Below are positions 44,340 through 54,454 of a DNA stretch of 64,000 nt, piece by piece (the first letter of the stretch is position 1; the number at the start of each line of letters is the position of its first letter). The stretch comes from Pseudahrensia aquimaris (GTDB lineage Bacteria; Pseudomonadota; Alphaproteobacteria; Rhizobiales; Rhizobiaceae): NCBI RefSeq assembly GCF_042676045.1, contig NZ_JBHTJV010000003.1, forward strand, positions 186,001-250,000. Reading direction: 5' to 3'. The notes under the pieces were generated by a model. That model was not told the origin of the DNA. It worked only from the letters and a program-made list of their open reading frames with translations, and made no database searches. Position numbers and translations under genes: made by a program.

Positions 44340-46736
44340 ATGGCTCCTCTTGAGACGGCAATTCATGCTGTGCCGGTGCGCCGAGCAGCGTTTCCGCGCG
44401 TCCTGATGCAAGTCACGGCAAGCGCCCTGCTCTCCACCGCTTTGGTGGCGCTCCCCGCAACTGTTTCCCCTGCGCTGTTCCAAGCGAATGCGCAGGAACT
44501 GCCTACTGGCGGCCCGCGTGATCCGAACGCGCAACTGCTGCTTAAAGCGGACGAACTGATCTACGATAACGACAACGAAGTCGTCAGCGCTGTCGGCAAC
44601 GTGCAGTTGGACTATGACGGCTACAACGTTGTGGCCGACAGGGTGAGCTACAATCAGCGCACTCGGCGCGTGATGGCCAGCGGCAATGTTGAAATTCTCG
44701 AACCAGATGGCAACCGCATTTTCGCCGATGAAATAGATCTTACCGACGATTTCGGTGAGGGCTTCATCAACGCTCTGAGGGTTGAGACACCGGATAACAC
44801 ACGCTTTGCAGCGGAAAGCGCCGAGCGATTTGCCGGTCAAAAGACCGTGTTCAATCACGGCATCTATACCGCTTGCGAACCTTGCAAGGAAAATCCGGAA
44901 AGACCCCCGCTTTGGCAAGTTAAGGCCAGCAAGGTGATTTTGGATGGCGTAACCAAAACCGTTACCTACCAGAACGCACGGTTTGAACTGTTCGGCCTGC
45001 CGATCGCCTACCTGCCCTATTTCAGCCATGCTGACCCTTCGGTGAAGCGCAAGAGCGGCTTTTTGGTGCCACGCATTGGACAAAAGAGCGATCTTGGCTG
45101 GTTCTACCGTCAGTCCTATTTCCTGGTGACGGGCGACAGCCATGATCTGACGTTCTCCGGCACCTATTACGAGGACCAAGGCTTCATGGGCGAAGTTGAA
45201 TGGCGGCAGCGATTCGACAACGGGGCATACAACATACGCATTGCCGGTATTTCGCAGCAGGGTCAGGATGAATTTTCCACTGCGCCAGACCTGAACGAGG
45301 TTGAGCGAGGCATGATCTCGTCGGAGGGTCTGTTCAACATCAATTCGCGTTGGGTTTTCGGCTGGAACCTCATGGCGCAGACCGATGACACGTTCTCCAA
45401 TACCTATGACATCGAAGACTATTCCAACTCGACCTACACCAACGATATTTTCCTGCGCGGCATTGCAGGAAAATCGTTCTTCGAACTGGCTGGCTACGAA
45501 TACAACAATCAGGGCAGCAATTATTTCATCGAGGACGAGCAGGCATTTGTGCGTCCTGTCCTCGATTACAACCTTGTGACCACGCCAGCCTCACTGGGTG
45601 GCGAGCTGTCGCTGGATGTGAACGTGACCAGCCTTGAGCGCGATGTGCTGGACACGCAGAGCCTTTTGGGCGGCACCGTCATCAACACATTTGGTGCTGA
45701 AGGCGAGACCACGCGGGCATCGGTTGATCTGAACTGGCAAACGACGATTGTGACCGACAACGGCTTCACAATCACGCCGTTCCTTGGCCTGCGCGGAGAC
45801 GTGACGAGTGTTGACGCGACCGGCACCGCTGGCAGTCTTGCAATTGAACAAGGCTCAACTGCACGCTTCATGCCGACAGTCGGGATTGAGGCGAGCTATC
45901 CAATTCTGGTGCGCACGGAAAGCTCCAGCCATGTGTTTGAGCCTGTGGTTCAGCTTTTGCTGCGACCTGATCTCAACGAGACGGGTATTTTGCCCAATGA
46001 TGACGCGCAAAGCCTTGTGTTTGATGCGACCACGCTGTTCAGCCGCGATAAATTTTCGGGCTTTGACCGCATTGAAGGTGGCAGCAGGGCAAATGTCGGA
46101 ATTCGGTATTCAGGCATCTTCGATAACGGCCTGTCGCTGAACGGCATATTCGGCCAGTCTTTCCATCTGGGTGGCGACAATCCGTTCGATCAGGCCGATC
46201 TGGTGAATGTGGGCGGCGCGTCTGGTTTGGATACTGACCGCTCCGACTATGTAGCCTCTCTTGGCCTCACATCGCGCTTTGGGCTGGGGCTGAACGCGAA
46301 AGCGCGGTTCGACAATTCGGATTTTGATGTGCGTCGGGGTGAAGCCCGCATTTCTTACGGCTCGCCCAATTTCGCTATCAGTTCGAGCTATATCTTCATC
46401 GACCAGCAGGACGAAATCGGCATTACCGATCCACGTCAGCAAGTTTTGGTGTCCGGCAGTGTGAAACTGGCTGAACACTGGAGAGCCTTCGGCAGCATGT
46501 CTTACGACATCGAAAACTCCACGATGTTTTTGAAGAAGGCTGGTTTGAGCTATGCGGATGAGTGTTTCTCGCTGTCGCTGGCTTTTCAGGAAACCAACAG
46601 CCGATACGACACCGACAATGCCAATCAATCCATATCTTTTGCGATTGGCATCCGAACTATTGGCGATTTCCAGGAATCTATCGACACCGAAGATCTGGAA
46701 GATTTCGGCCGAGGCGGCTTTTTGGACAATCTGTAG
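44340..46736 (+). CDS. lptD: LPS assembly outer-membrane protein LptD
   Basis: A 798-residue protein. A signal-like N-terminus (residues about 1-45, ending in NAQELP) is followed by an OstA/LptA-like jellyroll (LLLKADELIYDNDNEVVSAVG to about 150), a CEPCKE pair near residue 180 and a C-terminal 26-stranded barrel domain. It inserts LPS in the outer leaflet with LptE. AGGAGG at 44325-44330 is 9 bp before ATG 44340 and touches ATG 44331, so 44340 is the start. Confidence 0.94.
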   Translation: MAPLETAIHAVPVRRAAFPRVLMQVTASALLSTALVALPATVSPALFQANAQELPTGGPRDPNAQLLLKADELIYDNDNEVVSAVGNVQLDYDGYNVVADRVSYNQRTRRVMASGNVEILEPDGNRIFADEIDLTDDFGEGFINALRVETPDNTRFAAESAERFAGQKTVFNHGIYTACEPCKENPERPPLWQVKASKVILDGVTKTVTYQNARFELFGLPIAYLPYFSHADPSVKRKSGFLVPRIGQKSDLGWFYRQSYFLVTGDSHDLTFSGTYYEDQGFMGEVEWRQRFDNGAYNIRIAGISQQGQDEFSTAPDLNEVERGMISSEGLFNINSRWVFGWNLMAQTDDTFSNTYDIEDYSNSTYTNDIFLRGIAGKSFFELAGYEYNNQGSNYFIEDEQAFVRPVLDYNLVTTPASLGGELSLDVNVTSLERDVLDTQSLLGGTVINTFGAEGETTRASVDLNWQTTIVTDNGFTITPFLGLRGDVTSVDATGTAGSLAIEQGSTARFMPTVGIEASYPILVRTESSSHVFEPVVQLLLRPDLNETGILPNDDAQSLVFDATTLFSRDKFSGFDRIEGGSRANVGIRYSGIFDNGLSLNGIFGQSFHLGGDNPFDQADLVNVGGASGLDTDRSDYVASLGLTSRFGLGLNAKARFDNSDFDVRRGEARISYGSPNFAISSSYIFIDQQDEIGITDPRQQVLVSGSVKLAEHWRAFGSMSYDIENSTMFLKKAGLSYADECFSLSLAFQETNSRYDTDNANQSISFAIGIRTIGDFQESIDTEDLEDFGRGGFLDNL

Positions 46737-46841
46737 GGTTGCACATCAACGTTTCACCGCATTTTATTGTCACTACGGCGGCCGGATAGGGCAGCTTCGC
46801 TGCTCGAAATCAAACGACGAAAAAGAGGGAGCAAGATCAGC

Positions 46842-47840
46842 ATGAACGAGCAAGCCACAAAAAGCGAAATTGTGACGTGTCGCGCTTCTGCTCGCCCCCG
46901 CCGCAACGGCGCGGTTTTTGCACTCGCGTTGGCATTGGGGTTCACGGTGCCAGCCGCTGGCGTGTTCGACAGGCCGGCACAAGCGGCAAGCAAGATCGTC
47001 ACTCTGGTCAACAATGTGCCGATCACAACAAATGACGTTGCTCGCCGTGCAGCGTTCTTCAAGCTGCGCCGGATGAAGGGGAATCACCGCAAGCTGGCCA
47101 AGGAAGAACTCATCGAAGAAGCGCTGAAGATGCAGGAAGCCCGTCGCATTCGCGCCGTTGTTTCCGATCGCGATGTGGATGCTGCGTTTGCGCGCTTTGC
47201 CAAGGGCAACAAAATGCCTGAACGCGCTTTGCGCGATATACTCAACCGCTCCGGCGTGACCGTTCGCGGCTTCAAGCAATATATTCGAGCTCAGATGAGC
47301 TGGCAGCGTGCGCTTGGCGCCAGGATGCAGGCCGAATCGCGCCCGACGAAAGAGGCCGGACCGCTGGACCATCTGCACGGACAGGGGCGCGATTCCGGTT
47401 CGAACCGAACGACCGAATACACGCTCCAACAAATCATCTTCGTCGTCCCGCGCGATCAGATGGCCGCACGCCAGAATGCGCGCCTCCGCGAAGCGCAGAA
47501 TTTCCGCACGCGCTTTCCCGGTTGCGAAGGCAGCCTCTCCTACGCCGCATCACTTCGTGATGTGACCGTGCGTGACCGTGGCCGCGTGCAAGCACACGAA
47601 TTGCCTTCCGAGTGGCTGAATGCCGTTAAGGGCGTGAGCCCAGGCAAGACAACAAAGCCACAAAAGACCGCCCGCGGCGTCGAAATGCTGGCCGTTTGCC
47701 GCACCCGCGAAGTGTTGAGCAAGGCCCAATCGTCCGGTGCTGACGGCGATTTGTTCAGCGGTGGAGATCGTCAGGTTTCGGCGCTGGAGAAGAAATATCT
47801 TGAGGAATTGCGCAAAGCAGCGGTGATCAAAGACCGCTGA
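46842..47840 (+). CDS. surA: SurA-like periplasmic chaperone
   Basis: A 332-residue protein with an N-terminal signal region (basic RPRRNGAV then a hydrophobic stretch ending PAQAAS) and the SurA N-terminal domain (KIVTLVNNVPITTNDVARRA). A parvulin-like part is poorly conserved (about 200-300), so prolyl isomerase activity is doubtful. It helps outer-membrane proteins such as LptD fold. GAGGGAG precedes ATG 46842. The gene ends TGATG into pdxA. Confidence 0.88.
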   Translation: MNEQATKSEIVTCRASARPRRNGAVFALALALGFTVPAAGVFDRPAQAASKIVTLVNNVPITTNDVARRAAFFKLRRMKGNHRKLAKEELIEEALKMQEARRIRAVVSDRDVDAAFARFAKGNKMPERALRDILNRSGVTVRGFKQYIRAQMSWQRALGARMQAESRPTKEAGPLDHLHGQGRDSGSNRTTEYTLQQIIFVVPRDQMAARQNARLREAQNFRTRFPGCEGSLSYAASLRDVTVRDRGRVQAHELPSEWLNAVKGVSPGKTTKPQKTARGVEMLAVCRTREVLSKAQSSGADGDLFSGGDRQVSALEKKYLEELRKAAVIKDR

Positions 47841-48907
47841 TGGGTGCGCAGCCGTCCCTGCAAAGAGGAAACCATAACCAAGCGCGGCTCTGCGTTTCGC
47901 TGGGTGACCCTGCAGGCATTGGGCCGGAAATCCTGCTGAAAACCTGGGCAATGGCAGCCGATGGTGCGATCGAAGTACCATCGTTTTTCGTCTTGGGCGA
48001 TGTTGATCTTCTAAACGACCGCGCTCAACTGCTGGGAATGTCTGCGCGGGCAAGCGCTTGGGCTGACGGTGCCCTTCCCGCAGATAGCCTGCCCGTTTTG
48101 CAGGTAAACAACCCGCTATCCTCCAAACCCGGCAAGCCGGAGCCTAAGGATGCGGCGGGCGTGGTTGAAGCCATAGAACGCGGTGTTGCGCTGATACGCG
48201 AGGGGCGAGCGAGTGGATTGGTGACGCTGCCGATCAACAAGAAACACCTCTATGACGCCGGTTTTGAATTCCCCGGTCACACGGAATATCTGGCCGCGTT
48301 GGCGACGGGTTGGCATGGCAACAGCGCCGATGCTCCGCGCTCGGTGATGATGCTAGCCGGACCAGACCTGCGCACGGTGCCAGTCACGGTTCACATCCCG
48401 TTGGAGAACGTGAAAGCCGCGCTCACGGCTGATCTCATTGTCGAGACTGCCCGCATCGTCAACGCTGATCTTCAATCGCGGTTCGCAATCGCAAAACCGC
48501 GTCTCGCTTTTGCGGGGCTTAACCCCCATGCCGGCGAAGATGGTGCGCTTGGCACTGAGGAAATGACCGTGCTGGAACCAGCACTAGCGGTTTTGCGCAG
48601 CGAGGGCGTTGAGTGCATCGGGCCGCTGCCTGCGGATACCATGTTCCATGCCCGTGCTCGCCAGGCATATGACGTTGCGCTTTGCATGTATCACGATCAG
48701 GCACTCATCCCTGCCAAAGCGCTGGCCTTTGATGAGAGCGTCAACGTTACGCTTGGCCTACCCTTCATCCGCACATCGCCGGATCATGGCACTGCCTATG
48801 ATATTGCGGGAACCGGCAAGGCTGATCCGTCCAGCTTTATCGCGGCGCTGAAGATGGCAGGCGACCTCGCCGCCGCCGCTGCGCAGGCGACCGTGACAGC
48901 AGCATGA
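47840..48907 (+). CDS. pdxA: 4-hydroxythreonine-4-phosphate dehydrogenase
   Basis: A 355-residue PdxA of vitamin B6 synthesis. Motifs are VSLGDPAGIGPEI, and the metal-binding histidines in GHTEYLA, NPHAGEDG and MYHDQALIPAK. Its ATG overlaps the surA stop by one base, and its own stop overlaps rsmA by 4 bp. surA-pdxA-rsmA is a classic order. Confidence 0.96.
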   Translation: MGAQPSLQRGNHNQARLCVSLGDPAGIGPEILLKTWAMAADGAIEVPSFFVLGDVDLLNDRAQLLGMSARASAWADGALPADSLPVLQVNNPLSSKPGKPEPKDAAGVVEAIERGVALIREGRASGLVTLPINKKHLYDAGFEFPGHTEYLAALATGWHGNSADAPRSVMMLAGPDLRTVPVTVHIPLENVKAALTADLIVETARIVNADLQSRFAIAKPRLAFAGLNPHAGEDGALGTEEMTVLEPALAVLRSEGVECIGPLPADTMFHARARQAYDVALCMYHDQALIPAKALAFDESVNVTLGLPFIRTSPDHGTAYDIAGTGKADPSSFIAALKMAGDLAAAAAQATVTAA

Positions 48908-49758
48908 GCCACATTGACGATCTGCCGCCACTGCGCGATGTCATCGACCAGCATGGTCTGGCCGCGAAAAAGGCGCTTGGCCAGAACTTTCTGCTTGATC
49001 TCAACATCACTATGAAAATCGCCCGTGCGGCCGGCTCTTTAGAGGGTGCTACGGTTCTGGAAATCGGCCCCGGTCCGGGCGGGCTGACCCGCGCTTTGCT
49101 GGCAAGCGGTGCACGCCACGTGGTTGCGATAGAGCGCGACGCGCGCTGCCTGCCTGCCTTGGCACAGATCGCTGATGCGCATCCGGGACGCCTGACGGTG
49201 CTTGAAGGGGATGCGCTGGAAGTAAACCATCGCGCAGAATTAACTAAGGTCGGCGCATTCGATGGCGGTTCAAACGTCAAAGTTATTGCTAATCTGCCCT
49301 ATAATATCGCAACGCCTCTATTCACAGGCTGGATTGGCGGCACGGATTGGCCGCCGTTCTGGAACGGCATGGTGCTGATGTTTCAAAAGGAAGTGGCTCA
49401 ACGCATCACGGCCACCAACGATGACAAAGCGTGGGGGCGATTGGGCGTGCTTTCCTCTTGGCGTTGCCACAGCGACATCGCGTTTGATTTGCCGCCGCAG
49501 GCATTTTTCCCGCCGCCGAAGGTGACCTCATCGGTCATTATGGTGCAGCCAAAGACAAAGCCACTGCCCGTATCTGTCAAAGCGGTGGAGCACATCACGC
49601 AGGCTGCATTCGGGCAGCGCCGCAAGATGCTTCGCCAAAGCCTGAAACCGCTGGGGGGCGAAGAACTGCTTGCGAAGGTCGGTATTGCGGGCACAAAACG
49701 CGCCGAAGAACTGGCGATGGAAGACTTTGTTGCGCTGGCGCAGGCGTTGGAGCTTTAG
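48904..49758 (+). CDS. rsmA: 16S rRNA (adenine(1518)-N6/adenine(1519)-N6)-dimethyltransferase
   Basis: A 284-residue KsgA-family enzyme with KALGQNFLLD at the start, the SAM loop VLEIGPGPGGLTRAL and the catalytic NLPYNIAT. It dimethylates two adenines near the 3' end of 16S rRNA late in small-subunit assembly. Overlaps the convergent gmk stop by 4 bp. Confidence 0.97.
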   Translation: MSHIDDLPPLRDVIDQHGLAAKKALGQNFLLDLNITMKIARAAGSLEGATVLEIGPGPGGLTRALLASGARHVVAIERDARCLPALAQIADAHPGRLTVLEGDALEVNHRAELTKVGAFDGGSNVKVIANLPYNIATPLFTGWIGGTDWPPFWNGMVLMFQKEVAQRITATNDDKAWGRLGVLSSWRCHSDIAFDLPPQAFFPPPKVTSSVIMVQPKTKPLPVSVKAVEHITQAAFGQRRKMLRQSLKPLGGEELLAKVGIAGTKRAEELAMEDFVALAQALEL

Positions 49759-50423
49759 GAAACGCCCAACAATTCATCCACAAAAGAGTGGATGCCAACG
49801 CGGCGATCTCTACGAAGGCGCTCTGCTGTGAGGATGGCTTTCACCTCGGCAACTGCCTGCTGCAAGTCTTCATTGATGACCACGTAGTCGTATTCGTTCC
49901 AGTGGCGCATCTCGGTGATGGAATTCTGCAACCGCTTCTCGATCACCTCTTCGCTATCTTCTGCACGGCGGATCAAGCGACTGCGCAGTTCGGCCATCGA
50001 AGGAGGCAGGATGAAAATGCTGACGATATCCGCCCTTGCCGCATCGAACATTTGCAAAGCGCCCTGCCAGTCCACGTCAAACAGCATGTCCCGCCCCTGC
50101 TCCATTGCTTCCTGCACGGGCGCAAAGGGAGTGCCGTAGTAATTGCCATGCACTTCAGCCCATTCCAGCAATTGCCCGGCATCACGGTTCATGATGAAGG
50201 CTTCTTTGTCCGTGAAATGATAGTGCGTGCCGTCGATTTCGCTGGGGCGGCGTTCGCGCGTGGTCATGGATACTGACAAAGTGAGCTTGGGATCGCTGGA
50301 CAGCAAGTTGCGTGCGATGGAAGACTTGCCTGCGCCTGAAGGCGAGGAAAGCACCAGCATCAGGCCGCGCCGATCAAGGGATGATGAAATCGTCATGTCG
50401 CTGGCCCCCGCCCTGGTTTTCAT
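49755..50423 (-). CDS. gmk: Guanylate kinase
   Basis: A 222-residue kinase with P-loop SSPSGAGKSS and the GMP-binding TTRERRPSEIDGTHYHF. It phosphorylates GMP. Two starts are possible. ATG 50423 overlaps the yicC stop (ATGA) and suggests coupling; ATG 50396 gives the length closest to other members. I give the longer form. Confidence 0.96.
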   Translation of the reverse strand: MKTRAGASDMTISSSLDRRGLMLVLSSPSGAGKSSIARNLLSSDPKLTLSVSMTTRERRPSEIDGTHYHFTDKEAFIMNRDAGQLLEWAEVHGNYYGTPFAPVQEAMEQGRDMLFDVDWQGALQMFDAARADIVSIFILPPSMAELRSRLIRRAEDSEEVIEKRLQNSITEMRHWNEYDYVVINEDLQQAVAEVKAILTAERLRRDRRVGIHSFVDELLGVS

Positions 50424-51304
50424 TCCACGTTCAAAACCTGTTCGCGCATCTGGTCAATTACAACTTTCAGCGCAAGCCCGGATTCGGTGATGGAAACCGC
50501 ATTTGATTTTGAACACAAAGTGTTGGCTTCGCGGTTAAACTCCTGCGCGAGAAATTCAAGTTTGCGGCCTACCGGGCTGCCCTCGCTCAACAGGTTTCGC
50601 GCTGCAACGATGTGAGCGTCCAACCGGTCCAGTTCTTCCGTGATGTCCGCGCGGGTTGTTAGGAGCGCTATTTCTGCTGCCAAACGCTCCGGCTCTACCG
50701 TGCCGCCCGCATCGCCAAGACGGGCGATCTGCTCTTTGAGACGCGCCTCGATTGCAGCTTCTGTGCGGGCGGGATCGGCTTTCACAGTTTCTGTTAGCTG
50801 CTCAATCTCGTTGATCTGCTGGGCCATGATACGAGCAAGCTCGTTGCCTTCCGCTTCGCGGTGGCTGATCAGGGCATCCAAAGTGGCATCAAGTCCAGTC
50901 AACAGTGCTTTGTGAAAATTCTCGTCATCGGACGTGCTGCCGTTTTCGGCCTGTTCCAGCACACCGCGAAATGACAGGATCTGCCCCGCATCGGGCAGCG
51001 GCGCGCCAGTGCGCTGGTGAACGGTCTGGAGTGCCGACTGGATGGCATCGAGTGCTGCCAAGTTTACCACAGGCAGGCTTTGCGACGCCGTGCCTTTTAG
51101 TGACAGGTTGATTTGCAAATTGCCACGCGAAAGCCGTGCGCTGCACGCCTTGCGGATGAGACCATCGAGGTTTTCCAGCCCGCCGGGCAAACGCAGGCGA
51201 ATGTCGAGGCTTTTGCCGTTTACCGCGCGTATTTCCCATGCCCAAGCCGTGTCACCCGTGTGTCCTTCGTGGCGGGCAAAGCCTGTCATGCTGCGCAGGC
51301 TCAA
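50420..51304 (-). CDS. yicC: YicC family endoribonuclease
   Basis: A 294-residue YicC/DUF1732 protein. SMTGFARHEGHTGDTAWAWE opens it, and the end (VGRKLEFLAQEFNREANTLCSKSN) is diagnostic. The Escherichia coli member cleaves RNA, including the small RNA RyhB. Overlaps mltG by 4 bp upstream and gmk downstream; the yicC-gmk pair is conserved. Confidence 0.94.
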   Translation of the reverse strand: MSLRSMTGFARHEGHTGDTAWAWEIRAVNGKSLDIRLRLPGGLENLDGLIRKACSARLSRGNLQINLSLKGTASQSLPVVNLAALDAIQSALQTVHQRTGAPLPDAGQILSFRGVLEQAENGSTSDDENFHKALLTGLDATLDALISHREAEGNELARIMAQQINEIEQLTETVKADPARTEAAIEARLKEQIARLGDAGGTVEPERLAAEIALLTTRADITEELDRLDAHIVAARNLLSEGSPVGRKLEFLAQEFNREANTLCSKSNAVSITESGLALKVVIDQMREQVLNVE

Positions 51305-52521
51305 TTCGATGTCGCCTCTTCGCCGGATGCGCCAGATGCGTCAGTGCTTTCTCCAGCGGCCTCGGCTTCGGCTGCCGCTTTAGCAGCGGCTTCTTCCGCT
51401 TCTTTCTTGCGCTGCGCTTCAATCTTGCGCCAAACGGCAACATTCGCGTTGTGCTCGGCCAGGGTTTTGGCGAAGGCGTGACCGCCAGTTCCATCTGCGA
51501 CGAAATACAAATCGTCTGTCTCCAGCGGATTGGCAGCCGCTTTAATGGCAGCAAGGCCAGGATTTGCGATAGGTGTTGGAGGTAAGCCGCGGATCACATA
51601 GGTGTTGTAAGGCGTTTCTTTGCGCAGTTCGGAACGTCGCAAGCCACCGCGGTCCTTTGGTTTTCCCTGTCCACCCCAAATGCCGTAGATCACAGTCGGG
51701 TCTGTCTGCAAGCGCATGCCTTTGCGCAGGCGGTTGATGAAGACCGAAGCGACGTGCGGGCGCTCATCGCCAACCCCGGTTTCTTTTTCCACGATCGAGG
51801 CGAGAATCAGCAGTTCTTCTGGCGACTTCAGCGGCAAGTCGGGCGCACGGTTTTCCCACGCTTCTTGAAGAATTTTGGTCTGCGCTTCGCGGATGCGGCC
51901 CACGGCTTCTGCGCGGGTTGTTCCGCGCGGGAAAGCGTAGGTGTTGGGGGCCATTGAGCCTTCCGGCGGGATGGCGGGCAGCGGGCCTTCGAGCCTCTCG
52001 GCAAACTGGATACGCTCCATCATCTGATAAGATGTCAGACCTTCCGGCAGGGTGATGCCGTATTGAATGGCTTTGCCCTCGGTCAGCTGCAAAACCACCT
52101 GCTGCATACTCATGTTCGGCGTGAAGGCAAATTCGCCTGCTTTCAGATCAGATGCTTTGCCGGCACGGCGAACACCGTTGAGAAAGATGCGCAACGGGCC
52201 TTGTTTGGGAATGATCTTCTTCGCAACAAGGTCAGGCATGATACTTCTGAAGGTTGCACCGCTCTGCACCTCATAAGTCGTCTCTTCCTGCAAGGGACCG
52301 GGCGCGGTGAATTGCTGTTGCGAATACCAAGCAAAGGTGAGCAGACCGACGACGCCCAAAATGGCCAGCGTGAACAGCCCGTTGAGGAGCCGCACAATAA
52401 AGCTGCGTGCCGCGCTGGAGCGCGGCGGCTTCGCCTTTTTAAGCGTAGCGCCCGGATCGCTCATCGGATCCATATCGCGGAAAGGATCGCGGCCAAATGG
52501 TGTGGGAGTGTCGTCGCTCAA
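51301..52521 (-). CDS. mltG: Endolytic murein transglycosylase MltG
   Basis: A 406-residue inner-membrane protein. A cytoplasmic proline/serine-rich tail is followed by one membrane segment (about residues 42-64), a LysM-like part, and the YceG catalytic domain with the key glutamate in SIVEKETGVG. An alanine/glutamate-rich C-terminal tail ends the protein. It cuts nascent glycan strands. The start given is TTG 52521; the ATG 51 bp further in is the alternative. Confidence 0.93.
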   Translation of the reverse strand: MSDDTPTPFGRDPFRDMDPMSDPGATLKKAKPPRSSAARSFIVRLLNGLFTLAILGVVGLLTFAWYSQQQFTAPGPLQEETTYEVQSGATFRSIMPDLVAKKIIPKQGPLRIFLNGVRRAGKASDLKAGEFAFTPNMSMQQVVLQLTEGKAIQYGITLPEGLTSYQMMERIQFAERLEGPLPAIPPEGSMAPNTYAFPRGTTRAEAVGRIREAQTKILQEAWENRAPDLPLKSPEELLILASIVEKETGVGDERPHVASVFINRLRKGMRLQTDPTVIYGIWGGQGKPKDRGGLRRSELRKETPYNTYVIRGLPPTPIANPGLAAIKAAANPLETDDLYFVADGTGGHAFAKTLAEHNANVAVWRKIEAQRKKEAEEAAAKAAAEAEAAGESTDASGASGEEATSN

Positions 52522-52667
52522 CGCCTGTATCCGTTTCCTTAGCTGCCGCCTTATCGCGCCTAGACAAAGCTATCTGACGGGCTCGTGGTTTTAAGCCCTT
52601 CGGAATCACCCATCAATGTGGCGAAAGGTTAGCGTTCTCGCACTTCATGCGCCATAGGCGCAACGCT

Positions 52668-53924
52668 TCACAGTTTGCGGAATGCCAGCGCTGCGTTTGT
52701 GCCGCCGAAACCGAACGAGTTTGACAACGCCGCGTTTATCTCGCGCTTGCGCGCTGTGTGCGGAACCAGATCAATCGCAGTCTCAGCATCAGGGTTATCG
52801 AGATTGAGCGTTGGCGGTGCCGTATTATCGCGCATGGCCAACAGGCAGAAGATCGCTTCCACCGATCCAGCAGCCCCCAAAAGATGGCCGATGGCAGACT
52901 TTGTAGACGACATGGAGACTTTGCCAGCCGCATCGCCCAATAGACGCTCAACCGCGCCCAGTTCCATCGTATCGGCCATTGTGGAAGTGCCGTGGGCGTT
53001 GACGTAGTCAACTTCGCCTGGGTCCATCTCAGCGCGCTTCAGGCAAGCTCGCATGGCGCGAAATGCGCCTTCATGCTCCGGCGCTGGTGCGGTGATGTGA
53101 TGGGCATCGCCCGACATGCCGTAGCCGACCAGCTCGCCATAGATTTTTGCGCCACGGGCTTTGGCGTGTTCGTATTCTTCCAGAACAACGATGCCGGCGC
53201 CCTCACCCATTACAAAGCCGTCCCGATCTGCATCCCAAGGGCGCGAGGCTTTTTCCGGCTCGTCATTATAAGACGTGGAGAGCGCTTTACAGGCCGCGAA
53301 ACCTGCCAGCGACAAGCGGCAAACGGGGCTTTCTGCGCCACCGGCAACCATTACATCGGCGTCGCCAAGCGCGACCATGCGGCCTGCGTCTCCTATCGCG
53401 TGAGCGCCGGTGGAACAGGCCGTCACCACAGCATGGTTGGGGCCTTTCAGGCCGTGCATGATCGAGACATAGCCGGAAACAAGGTTGATCAATCGGCCGG
53501 GAATAAAGAAAGGGGAAATACGGCGCGGACCACGGTCGCGCAGCAGCAACGAGGTTTCTTCAATGCCTTGAAGCCCGCCAATGCCTGAGCCGATCATCGT
53601 GCCCGTGCGTTCTTTCTCGTCGTCAGTCTTGGGATGCCAACCAGCGTCATTCAGTGCCATCGTGGCGGCAGCGATGCCATAGCGGATGAAGGGATCGACC
53701 TTACGCTGCTCTTTCGGCTCCATCCAGTCATCGGGATTGAACCCGCCGTCTTCCTTTGGGCCAAAAGGAATGGAACACGCAATTTTAGCCGGGAGGTCAT
53801 CAACCTCGAATTCGGTGACACGCTTGGCGGCGCTTTTAGACGCCAGAATGTTGGTCCAAGAGGTTTCAGCGTCTCCGCCCAGAGGCGAAACCATTCCGAT
53901 TCCCGTAACGACAACACGTCTCAT
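52668..53924 (-). CDS. fabF: Beta-ketoacyl-ACP synthase II
   Basis: A 418-residue condensing enzyme with the Cys-His-His triad: VTACSTGAHAIGDAG (cysteine near 170), VNAHGTSTMAD and SAIGHLLGAAGS. It elongates acyl-ACP and is the next gene after acpP, with a terminator between them. Full length and well conserved. Confidence 0.97.
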   Translation of the reverse strand: MRRVVVTGIGMVSPLGGDAETSWTNILASKSAAKRVTEFEVDDLPAKIACSIPFGPKEDGGFNPDDWMEPKEQRKVDPFIRYGIAAATMALNDAGWHPKTDDEKERTGTMIGSGIGGLQGIEETSLLLRDRGPRRISPFFIPGRLINLVSGYVSIMHGLKGPNHAVVTACSTGAHAIGDAGRMVALGDADVMVAGGAESPVCRLSLAGFAACKALSTSYNDEPEKASRPWDADRDGFVMGEGAGIVVLEEYEHAKARGAKIYGELVGYGMSGDAHHITAPAPEHEGAFRAMRACLKRAEMDPGEVDYVNAHGTSTMADTMELGAVERLLGDAAGKVSMSSTKSAIGHLLGAAGSVEAIFCLLAMRDNTAPPTLNLDNPDAETAIDLVPHTARKREINAALSNSFGFGGTNAALAFRKL

Positions 53925-54000
53925 TGCTCATCCCCCATTACTGGCCCAATCGAATGTGGTGTCGCACTGTGGCACAGGGCCAATCAGGCGTCACAAAGTC

Positions 54001-54027
54001 AAAAAAAAGCGGGGCCGAACCCCGCTT
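54001..54027 (-). terminator. Terminator of acpP (minus strand)
   Basis: On the minus strand AAGCGGGG-TTCGG-CCCCGCTT followed by T8 (54001-54008). It partially separates abundant acpP mRNA from fabF, so fabF probably depends on read-through or on a promoter in the 76 bp before it. Confidence 0.9.
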
Positions 54028-54084
54028 GATTATTCTCGTTCGGCAAACCGTATTTGGCCCAATGGGCGCTATGCGGCCAGCGCT

Positions 54085-54321
54085 TTAAGCCTTGTTGGCT
54101 TCAAGATATGTAATCGCGTCGCCAACCGTCTGAATGTTCTCGGCTGCGTCGTCAGGAATTTCCACTCCGAACTCTTCTTCGAAGGCCATGACCACTTCGA
54201 CTGTATCGAGGCTGTCTGCGCCAAGATCGTCGATGAACGACGCTTTTTCAGTGACTTTGTCTGCTTCGACGCCGAGTTGTTCGACGACGATTTTTTTCAC
54301 GCGTTCTGCGGTATCACTCAT
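54085..54321 (-). CDS. acpP: Acyl carrier protein
   Basis: A 78-residue acidic ACP. The phosphopantetheine serine is in LGADSLDTVE. ATG 54321 follows AAGGAT at good distance, so the longer frame to 54339 is not used. It carries acyl chains for the fabF/fabG/fabD enzymes around it. Confidence 0.98.
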   Translation of the reverse strand: MSDTAERVKKIVVEQLGVEADKVTEKASFIDDLGADSLDTVEVVMAFEEEFGVEIPDDAAENIQTVGDAITYLEANKA

Positions 54322-54454
54322 GGGACTATCCTTGGCCATGGGTTAACGATGTTGGGCCATCACTTAATCGGCATGGCATCCGATAGCAAGGCTTTGATGC
54401 GCTGTTCACAACGCAAAAATTAGGTGAATTTCATGCCGTTGATGCGGTGAGCGA